Positions 6,503 to 7,018 of a stretch of 7,018 bases of DNA are shown piece after piece (within the stretch, counting starts at the first letter, position 1; each line of letters begins with the position of its first letter). This DNA is from Acidobacteriota bacterium (GTDB lineage: Bacteria > Acidobacteriota > Vicinamibacteria > Vicinamibacterales > 2-12-FULL-66-21): positions 1 through 7,018 of the forward strand of contig JACCXG010000375.1 in NCBI GenBank assembly GCA_013697225.1, given 5' to 3'. The notes beneath the pieces were generated by a model, which saw only the letters and a program-made list of their open reading frames with translations, had not been told where the DNA came from and made no database searches. A program made the translations under genes and the position numbers.

Positions 6503-7018
6503 TCAGACCTCGGTGAGATGCTCGATGTGTCCTGTGCTGTCGCCGATCTTCTCGGCCTGCACACCTATCCTGTCGAGCAACGTCAGGAAGAGGTTGGTCA
6601 TCGGGGTGTCCTTCGGATACTGGATGTGGCTGCCGCGGCGGAACCCACCGCCGCCGCCGACCATCAGCACAGGCAGGTCCTCGTGCGTGTGGCGGTTGCC
6701 GTCGCTAAGGCCGCTGCCATACACGATCATCGAGTGGTCGAGCAGGCTGCCGTCACCATCGGGCGTGGACTTCAGCTTCTGAATGAAGCCGGCGAAGAGC
6801 TCCATGTGCATGGTGTTGACCTTTGTCACGCGCTCGATCCACTCCGCGTTTCCGCGATGGTGGGTCAGCGGGTGATGGGGGTCCGCCACGCCGATTTCGG
6901 GGTACGTCCGCATGCTCCCCTCGCGCCCCATCATCATCGTGACCACCCGTGTCATGTCGGTCTGGAAGGCGATGAGCTGCAGGTCGAACATCAGCTTGAC
7001 GTAGTCGTCGTACTGCAC
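6503..7018 (-). CDS. DUF1552 (HXXSHH-motif) protein, C-terminal part
   Basis: The frame is open to the right edge, so this is only the last 172 or so residues; the first visible methionine-type codon is not a real start. The fragment is a clear DUF1552 C-terminus. It has FDLQLIAFQTDMTRVVTMMM, then the family's namesake motif as HPLTHH (residues 49-54, Thr in place of Ser). These are followed by SLLDHSMIVYGSGLSDGNRH and HEDLPVLMVGGGGGFRRG, and it ends in GDSTGHIEHL. The biochemical function of the family is unknown; the His-rich motif suggests metal binding. Members usually have a Tat or Sec export signal and often lie next to DUF1592/DUF1588 cytochrome-like genes, which would be beyond the right edge here. 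The downstream exported lactonase gene begins after 33 bases. A purine-rich GGGGAGGGG stretch in that gap lies too far from the lactonase ATG to be an ideal ribosome site. Confidence 0.93.
   Translation of the reverse strand: MQYDDYVKLMFDLQLIAFQTDMTRVVTMMMGREGSMRTYPEIGVADPHHPLTHHRGNAEWIERVTKVNTMHMELFAGFIQKLKSTPDGDGSLLDHSMIVYGSGLSDGNRHTHEDLPVLMVGGGGGFRRGSHIQYPKDTPMTNLFLTLLDRIGVQAEKIGDSTGHIEHLTEV

Overview
The window is GC-rich bacterial chromosome, densely packed with genes in two convergent blocks. The gene set points to a soil-type, heterotrophic bacterium. It includes a DUF1552 (HXXSHH) protein beside a secreted lactonase-family propeller, an esterase/SMP-30 fusion, a PIG-L deacetylase, and a DUF2231-Rieske protein. 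DUF1552 genes are best known from Acidobacteriota, Planctomycetota, Verrucomicrobiota and Myxococcota. Together with the base composition and the AACTGG-type intergenic repeats, an acidobacterium (perhaps Vicinamibacteria) is my first guess. That is an inference from gene content, not something the sequence proves.

Plus strand, 1-4076: three genes run rightward. The first is the 3' part of a gene for an esterase-D-like hydrolase fused to an SMP-30/gluconolactonase beta-propeller. Its stop codon overlaps the GTG start of a PIG-L-type zinc deacetylase (1347-2201). After a 75-base gap comes a thiamine-pyrophosphate enzyme of the pyruvate oxidase/acetolactate synthase superfamily (2277-4076). The first two genes are probably translationally coupled. 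The third may share the transcript.

Minus strand, 7018-4082: four genes run leftward. The C-terminal part of a DUF1552 protein enters from the right edge. It is followed after 33 bases by an exported lactonase-family seven-bladed propeller (5321-6469). A 250-base spacer then carries degenerate AACTGG/CCAGTT repeats in opposite orientations. Next is a membrane DUF2231 plus Rieske [2Fe-2S] fusion protein (4249-5070), which overlaps by ATGA a tiny proline-rich, acidic protein (4082-4252). The two blocks meet tail to tail with only 5 bases between stop codons.

Themes: sugar-lactone or ester hydrolysis (two propellers, one esterase, one deacetylase) and redox metabolism (TPP enzyme, Rieske protein). 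I see no RNA gene, CRISPR array, insertion sequence or integrase. Nothing here clearly amounts to a new multi-gene system. The most unusual items are the proline-rich microprotein coupled to the Rieske gene, the inverted repeat cluster, and a C8 tract at the esterase/deacetylase junction where a one-base slip would fuse the two proteins.
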